Source: Lachnospiraceae bacterium (lineage in GTDB: Bacteria; Bacillota; Clostridia; Lachnospirales; Lachnospiraceae). From it: DNA of 45,709 nt. The stretch is from contig CAJTGD010000043.1 of assembly GCA_910575475.1 (NCBI GenBank), positions 1-45,709 on the forward strand, given 5' to 3'. Below, piece by piece: positions 45,291-45,709 of the stretch. Positions within the stretch are counted from its first letter, which is position 1. The number at the start of each line of letters is the position of its first letter. Under the pieces are notes generated by a model. It saw only the letters and a program-made list of their open reading frames with translations. It was not told the origin of the DNA and searched no databases. A program made the position numbers and the translations under genes.

Positions 45291-45617
45291 TTATGGTAAT
45301 TCCTTTATCTCCTCAATCAGCTTTAGGCAAAAGGCTTTCTTTTCTACAGATAAGGATGTGAATGCATCAAGTAAGCGAATCTGTTCTTCAGTGAGAGTAA
45401 TAGCCTTGCTGGTGTCTTGAAAGAACTGAGACAAGGTGATTCCGAAGCCTGTACATATGCGGTTCAATGTAGGGATAGTCGGCATGGTATTCTTTTTGAA
45501 CATATTCATCAAAGTTGTATATGGAATTTGCGATTCCTTAGCAAGTCTGTAATAAGTCCAGTGATTATCATTACAGATGTCTTTGATTCTTCTAATGATA
45601 AAATTATCTTCACTCAT
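45291..45617 (-). CDS. Xre-family helix-turn-helix regulator
   Basis: 108 residues. An HTH_3/Cro-C1 domain (about 10-65: WTYYRLAKESQIPYTTLMNMF, then PTLNRICTGFGITLSQFF) binds DNA; the C-terminal part (EEQIRLLDAFTSLSVEKKAFCLKLI) is a short dimerisation helix. It resembles phage- or island-type repressors. The start is the ATG at 45617, five bases after GGAGA; ATG 45629 is an alternative. A GCCGCC/GGCGGC hairpin precedes it. Confidence 0.8.
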   Translation of the reverse strand: MSEDNFIIRRIKDICNDNHWTYYRLAKESQIPYTTLMNMFKKNTMPTIPTLNRICTGFGITLSQFFQDTSKAITLTEEQIRLLDAFTSLSVEKKAFCLKLIEEIKELP

Positions 45618-45632
45618 AATAATCTCCATTCC

Positions 45633-45652
45633 GCCGCCTTTCAGTTGGCGGC
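45633..45652 (-). promoter_or_regulatory. Hairpin/operator candidate at the regulator start
   Basis: GCCGCC-N8-GGCGGC, a perfect G+C-rich inverted repeat in an A/T-rich stretch, 16 bases before the chosen ATG. It may be an autoregulatory operator or a leader stem masking the RBS. Confidence 0.4.
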
Positions 45653-45672
45653 ACAAATAGTAATGAAAGGTA

Positions 45673-45701
45673 TCGACTACCCTCTACATTGTCTCTATAA
45701 T
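45673..45701 (+). promoter_or_regulatory. Possible promoter pointing out of the window
   Basis: TCGACT (45673-45678), 17 bases, perfect TATAAT (45696-45701), facing right and divergent from the regulator. A small GGTA/TACC repeat (45669-45681) overlaps the -35. It would serve a gene beyond the window edge. Confidence 0.35.
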
Positions 45702-45709
45702 AAAAGCGA

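Overview
The window looks like chromosomal DNA of an anaerobic Firmicute in class Clostridia, most likely a gut Lachnospiraceae-type organism. The reasons are strong AGGAGG-type ribosome binding sites, sigma-A promoters, maturases for [FeFe]-hydrogenase (HydG, HydF and a TM1266-type regulator), a V-type ATPase operon, several carbohydrate-uptake genes, and a surface protein with an SPVTGD sortase-like tail. The genus is not determined here. I saw no CRISPR array, rRNA or intact transposase.

Layout. (1) 0.3-5.8 kb: a CUT1-type sugar ABC importer (lipoprotein plus two permeases, no ATPase), an unassigned 610-residue probable carbohydrate enzyme and a small zinc ribbon. (2) 5.9-11.8 kb: a response regulator-GGDEF protein, a GH20 hexosaminidase, an ABC-class ATPase and a PurF-like protein that lacks its glutaminase residues. 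(3) 11.8-15.2 kb, minus strand: TM1266-type regulator, hydG and hydF. They lie behind a promoter and a roughly 260-nt leader that can fold into a closed multi-helix domain followed by a terminator. This is the best candidate in the window for an undescribed regulatory RNA. (4) 15.3-17.5 kb: a small ORF and a two-P-loop ATPase with a KGGVGRT motif. (5) 17.6-21.5 kb: ROK regulator, sorbitol/xylitol-type dehydrogenase and GPH symporter, a small polyol/glycoside locus. (6) 21.7-25.2 kb: a PHP-zinc ribbon-UvrD helicase fusion.

(7) 25.2-28.3 kb is accessory and partly decayed: an MntA/HepT toxin-antitoxin pair, two broken membrane/secreted genes, and an Rpn-like gene whose reading frame is broken at an A10 tract. 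(8) 28.6-37.3 kb, minus strand: a complete nine-gene V-type ATPase operon in the order G/H-C-I-K-F-E-A-B-D. (9) 37.5-41.9 kb: trmB, a small Cys-rich ORF, a thioredoxin-like protein with two CxxC motifs, and a large cell-wall-anchored protein with a transglutaminase-like triad. (10) 42.2-45.7 kb: tRNA-Lys(CTT), then an AT-richer tail holding four genes mostly of unknown function (one DUF1643) and a convergent Xre-type regulator. This tail resembles the start of a genomic island.

How the genes work together. The sugar importer, GH20 enzyme, GPH symporter and dehydrogenase point to scavenging of host or plant glycans and polyols. HydG and HydF build the H-cluster for fermentative H2 production; hydE and the hydrogenase itself are not in the window. 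The V-ATPase couples ATP to H+ or Na+ transport. All family calls come from reading motifs in the sequence; no database search was run.
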